The position numbers and the translations under genes were made by a program. The notes below the pieces were generated by a model, which saw only the letters and a program-made list of their open reading frames with translations, was not told the DNA's origin and ran no database searches. A DNA stretch of 64,000 nt from Cupriavidus agavae (GTDB taxonomy: Bacteria > Pseudomonadota > Gammaproteobacteria > Burkholderiales > Burkholderiaceae). Where the stretch lies: NCBI RefSeq assembly GCF_004217045.1, contig NZ_SGXM01000001.1, positions 1,984,001 through 2,048,000 of the forward strand, given 5' to 3'. Of this stretch, positions 36,169-45,324 are shown piece after piece. Position 1 is the stretch's first letter. The number at the start of each line of letters is the position of its first letter.

Positions 36169-36771
36169 GTGCCCGCCCTCCTCTATCTCGCCTCCCAATC
36201 CCCGCGTCGCCGCGAGCTGCTGACCCAGCTTGGCGTCGCCCACGAACTGCTGCTCGCCGATGCCGGCGAGGACGCCGAGGCGCTCGAAACCGTGCTGCCC
36301 GGCGAGACGCCCGATGCCTACGTGCAGCGCGTCTGCGCGCTCAAGGCCGACGCCGCGCTGCAGCGCCGCATCGGGCGCGGACTGCCCGACGCGCCGATCC
36401 TGACCTCCGACACCACGGTCTGCCTGGGCGGCGACATCCTCGGCAAGCCCGCCGACGCCGACGATGCGGCGCGCATGCTGGCGGCGCTGGCCGGCACCAC
36501 CCATCGCGTGCTGACGGCGGTGACCGTGGTGTCCGCGCTGGGCCAGCGCCACGCGCTGTCGATCTCGCACGTCACTTTCCGCGCCATGAGCGAGGCCGAG
36601 ATCGGGCGCTACGTGGCCAGCGGCGAACCGTTCGGCAAGGCCGGGGCGTACGGGATCCAGGGCCGCGCGGCCGAGTTCGTCGCGCGTATCGACGGTAGCT
36701 ATTCGGGTATCATGGGCCTGCCCCTTTTCGAGACGGCGACCCTGCTGCGTGAAGCGGATCTGCGCTTCTGA
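36169..36771 (+). CDS. Maf family nucleoside triphosphate pyrophosphatase
   Basis: A 200-residue cytoplasmic house-cleaning pyrophosphatase of the Maf/YhdE/YceF family. [11 protein letters not shown] (about 6-16) is the conserved N-terminal motif, and [15 protein letters not shown] and [11 protein letters not shown] complete the active site. SDTTV and the presence of AGAYGIQG favour the dTTP/UTP (YhdE) type. A GTG at 36169 was chosen because it places the Maf motif near the N-terminus; the frame upstream to 36067 only crosses the hairpin and promoter. TACAAT at 36134-36139 may be its -10. rng follows after 40 bp. Confidence 0.92.
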   Translation: MPALLYLASQSPRRRELLTQLGVAHELLLADAGEDAEALETVLPGETPDAYVQRVCALKADAALQRRIGRGLPDAPILTSDTTVCLGGDILGKPADADDAARMLAALAGTTHRVLTAVTVVSALGQRHALSISHVTFRAMSEAEIGRYVASGEPFGKAGAYGIQGRAAEFVARIDGSYSGIMGLPLFETATLLREADLRF

Positions 36772-36811
36772 TTCGTCCGACGCCAGCCGCCTACCTGCCG
36801 CACTCATCGCC

Positions 36812-38269
36812 ATGACCGAAGACATCCTCGTCAATATCACGCCGCAAGAAACGCGCGTGGCCATCGTGCAGCAGGCCGCCGTGCAGGAACTGCATGTCGA
36901 ACGCACGCTGACCCGCGGGCTGGTCGGCAACATCTATCTCGGCAAGGTCGTGCGCGTTCTGCCGGGCATGCAGTCCGCGTTCATCGATATCGGCCTGGAG
37001 CGCGCCGCGTTCCTGCACGTGGCCGACATCTGGCACCCGCGCGACGGCGAGAAGAATGGCCACCTGGCCATCGAGAAAACGCTGTACGAAGGCCAGGCGC
37101 TGATGGTGCAGGTCATCAAGGACCCGATCGGCACCAAGGGCGCCCGCCTGTCCACGCAGGTCAGCATTGCCGGCCGCACGCTGGTGTACCTGCCGCAGGA
37201 CCCGCACATCGGCATCTCGCAGCGCATCGAAGGCGAGGTGGACCGCGAGGCGCTGCGCGCCCGCGTGCAGGGGCTGGTGCCCAGCGAGGAACGCGGCGGC
37301 TTCATCGTGCGCACCATCGCCGAGGAAGCCAGCGACGAGGAACTGGGCAACGACATCGCCTACCTGCGCAAGATCTGGGCGTCGATCCGCCAGAACGCCA
37401 CCACGCAGCCGGCGCCGAGCCTGCTCTACCAGGACCTGAACCTGGCCCAGCGCGTGCTGCGCGACTTCATCAACGACGCCACGGGCGTCATCCAGGTGGA
37501 CTCGCGCGAGAACTACCAGAAGCTCGTGGAGTTCGCCCAGGAATACACACCGGCCGTGCTGTCGCGGCTGTCGCACTACACCGGCGAGCGCCCGATCTTC
37601 GACCTGTTCAATATCGACGCCGAGATCGAGAAGGCGCTGTCGCGGCGGGTGGACCTGAAGTCGGGCGGCTACCTGATGATCGACCAGACCGAGGCGATGA
37701 CGACGATCGACGTCAACACCGGCGGCTACGTGGGCGCGCGCAACTTCGACGACACGATTTTCAAGACCAACCTGGAGGCGGCGCATACCATCGCCCGCCA
37801 GCTGCGGCTGCGCAACCTGGGCGGCATCATCATCATCGACTTCATCGACATGGAAAATGTCGAGCACCGCGACGCGGTGCTGTCGGAGCTCAAGCGCGCC
37901 CTGTCGCGCGACCGTACCCGCATCACGGTCAACGGCTTCTCGCAGCTCGGGCTGGTGGAGATGACCCGCAAGCGCACGCGCGAATCGCTGGCCCACGTGC
38001 TGTGCGAGCAGTGCCCGGTCTGCACCGGCAAGGGCCAGGTCAAGACGCCCCGCACGGTCTGCTACGACATCTTCCGCGAGATCATGCGCGAGTCCCGCCA
38101 GTTCAACCCGCGCGAATTCCGCATCCTGGCTTCGCAGGACGTGATCGACCTGTTCCTCGAAGAGGAAAGCCAGCATCTGGCCATGCTGGGCGACTTCATC
38201 GGCAAGCCGATCTCGCTGCAAGTGGAGTCCACGTTCCATCAGGAACAGTACGACATCATCCTGATGTAG
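36812..38269 (+). CDS. rng: Ribonuclease G
   Basis: A single-strand endoribonuclease of the RNase E/G family that trims the 5' end of 16S rRNA and degrades some mRNAs. The 485 residues match RNase G rather than RNase E. An S1 domain occupies about 35-125 and the catalytic DNase I-like region has MTTIDVNTGGYVG and IIIIDFIDM with the metal-binding aspartates. The zinc-link cysteines lie in CEQCPVCTGKG. The ATG at 36812 (MTEDILVN) is the standard start. It follows maf by 40 bp and ends this housekeeping run; phnC is 148 bp further on. Confidence 0.96.
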   Translation: MTEDILVNITPQETRVAIVQQAAVQELHVERTLTRGLVGNIYLGKVVRVLPGMQSAFIDIGLERAAFLHVADIWHPRDGEKNGHLAIEKTLYEGQALMVQVIKDPIGTKGARLSTQVSIAGRTLVYLPQDPHIGISQRIEGEVDREALRARVQGLVPSEERGGFIVRTIAEEASDEELGNDIAYLRKIWASIRQNATTQPAPSLLYQDLNLAQRVLRDFINDATGVIQVDSRENYQKLVEFAQEYTPAVLSRLSHYTGERPIFDLFNIDAEIEKALSRRVDLKSGGYLMIDQTEAMTTIDVNTGGYVGARNFDDTIFKTNLEAAHTIARQLRLRNLGGIIIIDFIDMENVEHRDAVLSELKRALSRDRTRITVNGFSQLGLVEMTRKRTRESLAHVLCEQCPVCTGKGQVKTPRTVCYDIFREIMRESRQFNPREFRILASQDVIDLFLEEESQHLAMLGDFIGKPISLQVESTFHQEQYDIILM

Positions 38270-38354
38270 GCGGGCGGACCGGCGCGAACCGTAGGCAAGA
38301 CACCGCGCGCCGGCCCTGCCACATCCACGGTCCCCATCGGAAAACCTCCGGTTC

Positions 38355-38372
38355 CGGTCATCGTTCTGTCAT
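38355..38372 (+). promoter_or_regulatory. Candidate Pho box upstream of phnC
   Basis: CGGTCAT and CTGTCAT (38355-38361 and 38366-38372) are separated by 4 bp, giving the 11-bp repeat period of PhoB sites; the second heptamer is perfect and the first has one change. It lies 45 bp before the phnC ATG. Confidence 0.6.
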
Positions 38373-38417
38373 CCGCTCCCCCCAGAATGCGCAGGTCATT
38401 CAAGCAAGGGAGTCGAC

Positions 38418-39272
38418 ATGACGCATGCAATCGAAGTCCGCGGGCTGAGCAAATCGTTCCGCGCGGACCGCAAGGCGCTTGACGATGTCACGCTGCACAT
38501 CGCCCCCGGCGAAATGGTTGCCCTGCTGGGCGCCTCGGGGTCGGGCAAGTCGACGCTGCTGCGCCACGTGGCCGGCTTCGTCACCGGCGATGCCGGCTCG
38601 GGCGAGATCCTCGTCAATGGTCGCACCGTGCAACGCAACGGCCGCCTGGCCCGCGATGTGCGCCGCGTACGTGCCGAGATCGGCTTCGTCTTCCAGCAAT
38701 TCAACCTCGTTGGCCGCCTGCCCGTCATCACCAATGTGCTGGTCGGCATGCTGACGCGCATTCCAGCCTGGCGCAGCCTGACCCGCATCTTCAAGGCCGA
38801 GGAAGTCCAGGCCGGGCTCGACGCACTGGCCCAGGTTGGTATAGACGACTATGCGTTTCAGCGTGCCTCGACGCTGTCGGGCGGCCAGCAGCAGCGCGCG
38901 GCCATTGCGCGCACGCTGGTGCAGAACGCCCGCGTGATCCTGGCCGACGAGCCGATCGCCTCGCTCGACCCCGAATCGTCGCGCCGCGTGATGTCGCTGC
39001 TCTCGCAGATCAACCGCACGCGCAAGGTGGCCGTGGTGGTGTCGCTGCACCAGGTGGATGTGGCGATGCGCTACTGCCCGCGCGTGGTGGCGCTGCGGCA
39101 GGGCAAGGTGGTCTACGACGGCCCGTCGGCCGCGCTGACCCCCGGCATGCTGCGCGACCTCTATGGCACCGAGGCCGACGAACTGCTGCACGACAGCGTG
39201 CCGGAAGAGCCGGCGCCGCTGGGCGGTGCGCCCGTGCCGGCAATGGTCCGCATGGACCTGGCCGCGGCCTGA
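38418..39272 (+). CDS. phnC: Phosphonate ABC transporter ATPase
   Basis: Cytoplasmic ATPase of the phosphonate importer PhnCDE, 284 residues. Walker [10 protein letters not shown] lies at 38-46, the signature is TLSGGQQQR and Walker B reads [10 protein letters not shown] Pro/Ala-rich tail of about 25 residues follows the ABC domain. AGGGAG precedes the ATG. The start of a three-gene operon, phnCDE, with a Pho-box-like site just upstream, so induction under phosphate starvation is expected. Confidence 0.96.
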   Translation: MTHAIEVRGLSKSFRADRKALDDVTLHIAPGEMVALLGASGSGKSTLLRHVAGFVTGDAGSGEILVNGRTVQRNGRLARDVRRVRAEIGFVFQQFNLVGRLPVITNVLVGMLTRIPAWRSLTRIFKAEEVQAGLDALAQVGIDDYAFQRASTLSGGQQQRAAIARTLVQNARVILADEPIASLDPESSRRVMSLLSQINRTRKVAVVVSLHQVDVAMRYCPRVVALRQGKVVYDGPSAALTPGMLRDLYGTEADELLHDSVPEEPAPLGGAPVPAMVRMDLAAA

Positions 39273-39339
39273 TCTCTCCCGTCCGTCTTCCTGACAGACA
39301 CCAACAGCCTTACCAACAGTCTTTCCAACGGAGTTTTCG

Positions 39340-40320
39340 ATGCTTCGCAGAACTTTCCTCGCCCTGGTGGCTTCCGGCGTCGTGGCGCTGCCCGCCTACG
39401 CGCAGGACGCCAAGACCCTGAACATCGGCTTCATCTCGACGGAATCATCGTCGAACCTCAAGACCGCCTGGCAACCGCTGATCGACGACCTGAGCAAGAC
39501 GCTCGGCGTGCAGGTCAAGCCGTTCTTCGCCTCGGACTACGCCGGCATCATCGAAGGCATGCGCTTCAACAAGGTGCAGATCGGCTGGTTCGGCAACAAG
39601 GCCGCCATGGAGGCAGTGGACCGCGCCCAGGGCGAGGTGTTTGCCTCGGTCATCGACAAGGACGGCAACCCGGGCTACTGGTCGCTGCTGGTGGTGCGCA
39701 AGGACAGCGACATCAAGTCCGTCGAGGACGTGATCAAGCGCGGCAAGGAGCTGACCTACGGCGCCGGCGACCCGAACTCCACCTCGGGCACGGCCGTGCC
39801 GGGCTACTACCTGTGGGCCCACAACAAGGTCGAGCCGAAGACGCTGTTTAAAGCGGTGCGCATCGGCAACCACGAGACGAACCTGCTGTCGGTGCTGAAC
39901 AAGCAACTGGACGTGGCCGTGAACAACACCGAGAACCTCGAACGCTACCGCATCAACACGGGCAAGAACGCCTATGACGAGCTGCGCGTGCTGTGGAAGT
40001 CGCCGCTGATCCCGGCCGACCCGATGGTCTACCGCAAGGACCTGTCGCCCGAGCTGAAGAAGAAGATCCAGACGTTCTTCGTCAACTATGGCAAGGGTGC
40101 CGATGCGGTGCGCGAGAAGCAGGTCCTGGCCACGCTGACATACCAGGGCTTCCGCCCGTCGTCCGACGCCCAGCTCGTGCCGATCCGCCAGATCGAACTG
40201 GCACGCGAAAAGACCCGGATCGAGTCCGACACCACGCTGGCCGACGCCGACAAGGAAAAGAAGCTCGCCGACGTCACGCGTCGCCTGGCCGAGCTGGACA
40301 AGTCCGTCAGCACCCAGTAA
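39340..40320 (+). CDS. phnD: Phosphonate-binding periplasmic protein
   Basis: A 326-residue periplasmic binding protein with a signal peptide ending at about residue 21 (AYAQ). [11 protein letters not shown] near the mature N-terminus and [17 protein letters not shown] are typical of PhnD, where Ser/Thr residues hold the phosphonate group. GGAG lies 7 nt before the ATG. The last 50 residues are a charged helical tail. It is the second gene of phnCDE, 67 bp after phnC. Confidence 0.95.
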   Translation: MLRRTFLALVASGVVALPAYAQDAKTLNIGFISTESSSNLKTAWQPLIDDLSKTLGVQVKPFFASDYAGIIEGMRFNKVQIGWFGNKAAMEAVDRAQGEVFASVIDKDGNPGYWSLLVVRKDSDIKSVEDVIKRGKELTYGAGDPNSTSGTAVPGYYLWAHNKVEPKTLFKAVRIGNHETNLLSVLNKQLDVAVNNTENLERYRINTGKNAYDELRVLWKSPLIPADPMVYRKDLSPELKKKIQTFFVNYGKGADAVREKQVLATLTYQGFRPSSDAQLVPIRQIELAREKTRIESDTTLADADKEKKLADVTRRLAELDKSVSTQ

Positions 40321-40393
40321 CACCCCGCGCCGTACCCGGAGGGCTGGCGGCACCGCCGGCCCTCCCGCCCCGTATCACTTCCGGATTCACCCG

Positions 40394-41206
40394 ATGACCG
40401 TCACCGCCAAGCCCGGCCTGCCTCCCTCGCGCCCCAGCACCGTCCGCCCGCCCCGCACATCGCTGCCGATGATGCTGGTCTGGGGCATCCTGCTGGCCAT
40501 GCTCGCCCTGTCGTGGCAAGGCGCCGACATGCGTCCGCTGGACCTGATCCGCGACTCCGGCAACATGGCGAAATTCGCCGCCGAATTCTTCCCGCCCGAC
40601 TTCCGCGACTGGCGCCACTATCTCGACGAGATGCTGGTGACCGTGCAGATCGCGCTGTGGGGCACCGCACTGGCCGTGGTGATGGCCGTGCCGCTGGGCC
40701 TGCTGTGCTCGGCCAACATCGTGCCGGCGTGGATCTACCAGCCGGCGCGCCGCATCATGGATGCCTGCCGTGCCATCAACGAGATGGTCTTCGCCATGCT
40801 GTTCATCGTGGCCGTGGGCCTGGGGCCGTTCGCGGGCGTGCTGGCGATCTGGATCCACACCATGGGCGTGCTGGCCAAACTGTTTGCCGAAGCCGTCGAG
40901 GCCATCGACCCGCGTCCGGTGGAAGGCGTGCGCGCCACGGGTGCCGGTCCGATCGAGGAAATCGTCTACGGCGTGATCCCCCAGGTGTTGCCGCTGTGGC
41001 TGTCGTTCGCGCTGTACCGCTTCGAATCGAACGTGCGCTCGGCGTCGGTGGTGGGCATCGTCGGCGCCGGCGGCATCGGCACCGTGCTCTGGGAGATCAT
41101 CCGCAGCTTCCAGTACGCCCAGACCTGCGCCGTGATGCTGATCATCATCCTGTTCGTGACGGCCATCGACATCGTCTCGGCCCAGATCCGCAAGGTGCTC
41201 GTCTGA
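40394..41206 (+). CDS. phnE: Phosphonate ABC transporter permease
   Basis: A 270-residue inner-membrane permease with the EAA loop [20 protein letters not shown] (about 178-197) and six helices. It forms the homodimeric channel with PhnC. Only one phnE copy is present. The ATG at 40394 lies 73 bp after phnD. It converges with phnN, with dispersed repeat copy 2 in between. Confidence 0.95.
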   Translation: MTVTAKPGLPPSRPSTVRPPRTSLPMMLVWGILLAMLALSWQGADMRPLDLIRDSGNMAKFAAEFFPPDFRDWRHYLDEMLVTVQIALWGTALAVVMAVPLGLLCSANIVPAWIYQPARRIMDACRAINEMVFAMLFIVAVGLGPFAGVLAIWIHTMGVLAKLFAEAVEAIDPRPVEGVRATGAGPIEEIVYGVIPQVLPLWLSFALYRFESNVRSASVVGIVGAGGIGTVLWEIIRSFQYAQTCAVMLIIILFVTAIDIVSAQIRKVLV

Positions 41207-41217
41207 TCATGCTGACG

Positions 41218-41246
41218 CTCCCCCACCCGCAAGCGGGAGAGGGGAG
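41218..41246. repeat. Dispersed intergenic inverted repeat, copy 2
   Basis: The right arm GCGGGAGAGGGGAG (41233-41246) is identical to copies 1 and 3; the left arm is a slightly altered complement (CTCCCCCACCCGC). It lies between convergent phnE and phnN. Confidence 0.8.
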
Positions 41247-41325
41247 CAAAGCGCAGGTGTCTGGTGCGCGGGTGGTGTTCTCCCCGCTCCCCCCGGCAGA
41301 GCGGCCGGGGATGAGGGCAGGCGGC

Positions 41326-41895
41326 TCAGGAAGCGACCGAGCCAATCAGGTCTGCCAGCCTTGATGCTGACTCCGCCAGCACCCCGCTGTTATCGATCTC
41401 CACGACCCGTACGCCCTCCGGCACGTCGAACCCCTGTGCCGCACGCGCCAGCCGCCTTGCGATCTCCTCTTCCGACTCCCGTCCGCGCTGCCGCAGCCGC
41501 GCCGCCAGCACCTCGGGCCGCACACGCACATGCACCGCGCACAGCGCCGGATAGCGCCCGGCCGCCTCGGCCAGGTATTCGCGCGAGCCATTGACGATGA
41601 CCTTGAGCCCGCGCGCCAGCCACTGGTCGATCTCGACGCCAATGCCATAGTGCAGGCCATGGCTCTGCCAGTGCAGCGCCAGGCAGCCAAGGTCCACGCG
41701 GCGCCGGAATTCCTCGGTGGAAAGTGCTACCGACGCCTCGTTGGCGTCGGCGGGACGCGTGATGTAGCGATGGGCCACCACGACCGGATCGGCGGGATGC
41801 ACCCGCTCACGCAACGCGCGCAGCAGCGAGTCCTTGCCGCTGCCCGAAGGCCCCATCACGTAGAACAGGCCATCGCCCCTCGACGCCGCCGTCAT
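41326..41895 (-). CDS. phnN: Ribose 1,5-bisphosphate phosphokinase
   Basis: ATP-dependent conversion of ribose 1,5-bisphosphate to PRPP, the last step of the C-P lyase sugar route. A 189-residue P-loop kinase related to guanylate kinase, with Walker A GPSGSGKD at 15-22. It is the third gene of the minus-strand unit phnM1-DUF1045-phnN; its ATG overlaps the DUF1045 stop by 4 nt. Its presence implies that the cyclic ribose phosphate made by C-P lyase must be opened by some enzyme in this cell. Confidence 0.95.
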   Translation of the reverse strand: MTAASRGDGLFYVMGPSGSGKDSLLRALRERVHPADPVVVAHRYITRPADANEASVALSTEEFRRRVDLGCLALHWQSHGLHYGIGVEIDQWLARGLKVIVNGSREYLAEAAGRYPALCAVHVRVRPEVLAARLRQRGRESEEEIARRLARAAQGFDVPEGVRVVEIDNSGVLAESASRLADLIGSVAS

Positions 41896-42626
41896 GGCGC
41901 CAGGTAGCGGGCGCCCGCGCCATTGCGCGTGGACCCGTCGAAGCCGTAGTGCCGCCCCATCACGAAGTCGGCGCCGGGCTCGGCCTGGACGAACACGCTG
42001 ATGCCATCCACACGCAGCGGCTGGTCGAGCAGCGCCCCACTGGCGTTGTGAAGCAGCTCCAGCGCCGCCGCCTCATCGGCGGCGCCGAGCATGCCGGTCA
42101 GCGTGATGTGGAACGTGAAGGTGTCGAACACGTAGGGATAGCCCCAGGCGTCGAGCATCGCGCGCTGCGTGGCGCTCAGTGCCGTGGGATTGCGGCGGGC
42201 GATATCGGCCGCCGTAGGCGCCGCGCGAAAGGTGTCGAACTCGCGCACGCAGGCGTCGGCCAGCGCATGCATCGCCCTGCCACCCTGACCATGCACGTCG
42301 GCCAGGCACCAGGCCAGAAAGCCGCGCAGCGCGCGCAGTACCAGCGGCGCCTCGAACGGCGTACGGCCCGCGGCGAACGCGCGGGCAGTGTGGTCGAGCA
42401 TGGCGGCGTCGGCACCCTCGGCCAGCCGGAATGGCGGCTTCAGCGTGGCGTGCAGCGCGTAATGCGCGGGGGCCTCGACCCACGCCGCAGGCCGTTGTGC
42501 CATGCCGGGCGGCAGCGGTTGCGCTGCGCCGGTTTCGGCATCCCGGCCCAGCCATTGCGCGCCGAAGCTGCGGTAGGGCTCGGCAGGGGCGAGGTAGATC
42601 GCGTATCGATGGGCGGCGCGCGTCAT
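41892..42626 (-). CDS. DUF1045 2H-phosphoesterase-like protein of the phosphonate locus
   Basis: A 244-residue protein of the DUF1045 family common in phn clusters. Two HxTL motifs are visible, HATL (His59, Thr61) and HITL (His173, Thr175), the signature pair of 2H phosphoesterases, which act on cyclic phosphates. The ATG at 42626 overlaps phnM1 by 4 nt and its stop overlaps phnN by 4 nt, a tightly coupled trio. No phnP is seen in the window. Opening of the 5-phosphoribosyl 1,2-cyclic phosphate product of C-P lyase, done by PhnP in E. coli, would fit both the motifs and the position. This is an inference. Confidence 0.88.
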   Translation of the reverse strand: MTRAAHRYAIYLAPAEPYRSFGAQWLGRDAETGAAQPLPPGMAQRPAAWVEAPAHYALHATLKPPFRLAEGADAAMLDHTARAFAAGRTPFEAPLVLRALRGFLAWCLADVHGQGGRAMHALADACVREFDTFRAAPTAADIARRNPTALSATQRAMLDAWGYPYVFDTFTFHITLTGMLGAADEAAALELLHNASGALLDQPLRVDGISVFVQAEPGADFVMGRHYGFDGSTRNGAGARYLAP

Positions 42627-43822
42627 GCCGCCAGGCTGGCGCGGTCCGCCAGGTCGATGGTCGGCAGCGCCATCGTCGCATGGCGCACTTCGCCGTTGAC
42701 GATGGCGGCGCACACGCGCGGCAGGCCCGGCTCGCTGTCGTCGACCAGAATCGCATCGGCGCGCATGCCTGGCATCAGCAGGCCGCGGTCGCGCAGCCCC
42801 GCCGCCCGCGCCGGGTTGCGCGACACCAGGTGCCACGCCGCCGGCAGGTCGCAGATACCAAGCTGCACGAGCCGGAACGCTGCCTGCAGCGGCGCCGGAT
42901 AGTAGTAGTCGGACGCCAGCACCGTGCACAGCCCCGCCGCGATCATCTCGGTGGCATTGGGCGCGCCGGTGTGGCTCTTGCCGCGCAGCACGTTGGGCGC
43001 ACCGAACACCGTTTCGTCGCCAAGCTGGCGCGCCAGCGCGGCGACCTCGACGGTCAGCGGGAACTCGGCGATGCCGCAACCGTGGCGGTGATAGTGCTGG
43101 CGTGTGGCGGCATCGGGGTCGTCGTGCGAGGCCACCGGCAGGTGGGCCGCGCGCGCGGCGGCAATCAGCCGGGTCATCTCGGCCGGCACATCCTGCGCAT
43201 GCCGGCTCGCGGCGCGCAGGCGCGAGCGGAACGCTTCCATCTCGCACTCGGCGCGCTCGGCGTACTGGGCCAGCTTGCGATCGTCATTCATGCGGCGCGC
43301 CATGGTTGGCAGGTGATCGTTGATCGCCAGCAGGCTGACCCGTCCTTCCTGCATCCACTGGATTGCCGTATCGACGCCGGCCAGGTGGTAGGCCTCGAAG
43401 CGCAGGTGCACCTTGTGCGACGCGCCAAGCACCGGCTGCAGCTGCGCCAGCGCCTCGAACATGCGCAATGCATAGGCTTCGCCGCGCAGGCCGCCTTCCC
43501 ATGACAGCGTCACGCCGTGGAACTCGGTCGTGATGCCGTGGGCCAGCAACTGGCGGTCCACGTCGAGCAGCGCCGGCCCATACGGAAAGCTCACGCCGGG
43601 GCGCGGCATGACCGATCGCTCGAACGCGTCGCCGTGAATGTCGACGATGCCCGGCAGCACGAGCAGGTTGCCCGCGTCGATGCACGGGCCGCTGTCCGGC
43701 GCCTGCGGGGCGACGTTGCCCTGCGCGAAGCCGAGCGTGGCGGGGGCGATGCCGGCGGCGCCAAGTACCCGGCGGCCGGTGATGCCGCGCAATGCGGTCT
43801 GGTTCTGGTTGGTCGTTTGCAT
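42623..43822 (-). CDS. PhnM-like amidohydrolase (first copy)
   Basis: A 399-residue amidohydrolase-superfamily protein related to PhnM, which removes pyrophosphate from ribose 1-phosphonate 5-triphosphate. The N-terminal metal motif reads PGIVDIHGDAFERSVMPRPG; the second copy at 49559 has the canonical DVHCDAIEKEAEPR. Downstream, GAPNVLRGKSHTG and LASDYYYP are conserved with that copy, and His/Asp ligands appear retained. The divergent HGDAFER context and its pairing with DUF1045 and phnN suggest a related but different substrate. Its ATG is 90 bp from phnF and a Pho-box-like/operator region sits 24-46 bp upstream. Confidence 0.88.
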   Translation of the reverse strand: MQTTNQNQTALRGITGRRVLGAAGIAPATLGFAQGNVAPQAPDSGPCIDAGNLLVLPGIVDIHGDAFERSVMPRPGVSFPYGPALLDVDRQLLAHGITTEFHGVTLSWEGGLRGEAYALRMFEALAQLQPVLGASHKVHLRFEAYHLAGVDTAIQWMQEGRVSLLAINDHLPTMARRMNDDRKLAQYAERAECEMEAFRSRLRAASRHAQDVPAEMTRLIAAARAAHLPVASHDDPDAATRQHYHRHGCGIAEFPLTVEVAALARQLGDETVFGAPNVLRGKSHTGAPNATEMIAAGLCTVLASDYYYPAPLQAAFRLVQLGICDLPAAWHLVSRNPARAAGLRDRGLLMPGMRADAILVDDSEPGLPRVCAAIVNGEVRHATMALPTIDLADRASLAA

Positions 43823-43845
43823 GGGCGTTACGTTAGCTTCGGCAG

Positions 43846-43868
43846 ATGACAGACAGATGTCTAGACCA
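43846..43868 (-). promoter_or_regulatory. Candidate PhnF operator and Pho-like site before phnM1
   Basis: TGTCTAGACCA (43858-43868) contains the palindrome GTCTAGAC and resembles the mycobacterial PhnF site TGGTATAGACCA. On the minus strand a perfect CTGTCAT (43852-43846) is preceded at 11-bp spacing by TAGACAT, a partial Pho-box match, so the two sites overlap. The site is 24 bp before the phnM1 ATG. Confidence 0.4.
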
Positions 43869-43883
43869 ATGCGACCAGGGAGC

Positions 43884-43905
43884 CGCCTCGCTGCCGTGCG
43901 AGGCG
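43884..43905 (-). terminator. Hairpin after phnF
   Basis: An 8-bp perfect stem CGCCTCGC/GCGAGGCG with a 6-nt loop, directly after the phnF stop. No T-run follows, so termination or transcript stabilisation is only possible. Confidence 0.4.
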
Positions 43906-43912
43906 CTCCCGG

Positions 43913-44644
43913 TCAGTCGTCCGCGACGGTGAGCTGCACCCAGTCGCCGGCAAAGCGGGTCATGCTGTACTGCACCGGCGCGCCGTCGATATCGACGTTG
44001 AGGGCTTCCACCTGCAGTACCGGCCGCGTCTTCGGCTGGTTCAGCAGCCGTGCTACCGGTGCGCTCGGCATGGCGGCGGTGATGCGTGACCATTTGCGCG
44101 TGTAGTCGGCAATGCCGAACTGCGCCAGCGCCCGCGAGACCGATTGCGTCTCGCGCACGCGCTCCTCGAGGTCCGGAAAACGCTTCAGGTCGAAATAGTG
44201 CTCGGCCACGTCGATCGTGCGGCCCTCGGCCTTGCCGACCATCTGGATATGCAGCACATCGGCCGTGCGTGGCAGACCCAGGTGCTTCGCCACCTCGGCG
44301 GCCCGGATCTTCTGGCTGTCCACGACCTCCAGGTGCCCGCGCATGCCCTGCGCGGCCAGGTTCTGCGAGAACCGCGTGCGGCGCCCGATCGCATAGTCGA
44401 TCGCGTGCTCCTGCACGAAGGTGCCCCGGCCCTGCTCGATCCTGACCAGCCCGCTCAGTTCCAGCTCGCCCATCGCGCGCCGGATCGTGTGGCGATTGAC
44501 GCTGAAGCGCGTGGCCAGCTCCGGCTCCGGCGGCAACTGCTCGCCGGGTCCGTACAGCTTGTTGCGGATGTCGTCCGCCAAGGCCTCGCCAATCTGGCGC
44601 CATACGGCTACGCCCGAGCCGCGTTCCACTTCCCGTTCAGACAT
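43913..44644 (-). CDS. phnF: GntR/HutC-family regulator of phosphonate metabolism
   Basis: A 243-residue regulator with an N-terminal winged helix (about 10-75; SVNRHTIRRAMGELE) and a C-terminal UTRA ligand-binding domain (about 95-235), the HutC subfamily layout of PhnF. It stands between the divergent phnG operon and the phnM1 unit, the usual place for PhnF, and is likely to repress both through the sites near 43860 and 44761-44814. The ATG at 44644 is taken from the conserved start. Ligand unknown; phosphate-containing intermediates are the usual candidates. Confidence 0.9.
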   Translation of the reverse strand: MSEREVERGSGVAVWRQIGEALADDIRNKLYGPGEQLPPEPELATRFSVNRHTIRRAMGELELSGLVRIEQGRGTFVQEHAIDYAIGRRTRFSQNLAAQGMRGHLEVVDSQKIRAAEVAKHLGLPRTADVLHIQMVGKAEGRTIDVAEHYFDLKRFPDLEERVRETQSVSRALAQFGIADYTRKWSRITAAMPSAPVARLLNQPKTRPVLQVEALNVDIDGAPVQYSMTRFAGDWVQLTVADD

Positions 44645-44735
44645 CTTCTACCCTGTGTCATCAATGCTTCATCGTTACCGTGCGATTGTGCCTCAGACCG
44701 GCTGCTCCAGTCGCGTGCCCGAGCAATGCCCCGAT

Positions 44736-44814
44736 GCGTCATGAAACGTTCATGCGGCTATGGTCTAGTATCGCCGTGTTGTGTTAGTTTACATCTAAAC
44801 GTATAGACGTATAG
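44736..44814 (+). promoter_or_regulatory. Candidate regulatory region of the phnG-M operon
   Basis: A weak Pho box (GCGTCAT, GAAA, CGTTCAT; 44736-44753, 5 of 7 in each heptamer) is followed by TGGTCTAG (44761-44768), the complement of the CTAGACCA in the phnM1 site, then by TCTAAACGTATAGA (44794-44807) with TCTA/TAGA arms. It lies directly before phnG, with GGGGTG near the ATG. Confidence 0.4.
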
Positions 44815-44822
44815 GGGTGATC

Positions 44823-45323
44823 ATGCAGAAAGAAATCGCCGATCCGGCAGCCCAGGCGCCCAATGCGGCGCGTGCCGGGTGGCTCCGGGTGCTGGCGCTG
44901 GCCCAGTCCGATGCCCTGGATGCCGCGTACGCCCGCCTGGCCGAAGCGGCGACGCCGCCCGCCTACCGGCTGCTGCGCAAACCCGAGACGGGCATGGCCA
45001 TGGTGCGCGCCCGCGCCGGCGGCACCGGCGCCCAGTTCAATCTCGGCGAAATGTCGGTCACGCGCTGCGCCGTGGTGCTCGATGAAGCCGAGGGCCAGGC
45101 GGCCACGGCCGGGGTGTCCTACGTGCAGGGCCGCGGCATGCGCCATGCCGAACAGGCCGCCGTGCTCGACGCCCTGCTGCAGCGGCCCGCCTGGCACCAG
45201 CGCGTACAGGACACCGTGATCGCGCCGCTCGCCCGGGCGCTGTCCGACCGTGCCGCGCGGCAGGCCGCCACCGCCGCGCAGACCCGCGTGGAGTTCTTCA
45301 CGATGGCCCGCGGAGACGACTGA
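44823..45323 (+). CDS. phnG: C-P lyase core subunit PhnG
   Basis: A 166-residue subunit of the PhnGHIJ core complex. The ATG at 44823 (MQKEIADP) was preferred to a GTG 6 nt upstream. The segments RLLRKPETGMAMVRARA and FNLGEMSVTRC are typical of PhnG. phnH starts 1 bp after its stop. First gene of the operon phnGHIJKLM, downstream of the divergent PhnF regulator. Confidence 0.94.
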   Translation: MQKEIADPAAQAPNAARAGWLRVLALAQSDALDAAYARLAEAATPPAYRLLRKPETGMAMVRARAGGTGAQFNLGEMSVTRCAVVLDEAEGQAATAGVSYVQGRGMRHAEQAAVLDALLQRPAWHQRVQDTVIAPLARALSDRAARQAATAAQTRVEFFTMARGDD

Positions 45324-45324
45324 C

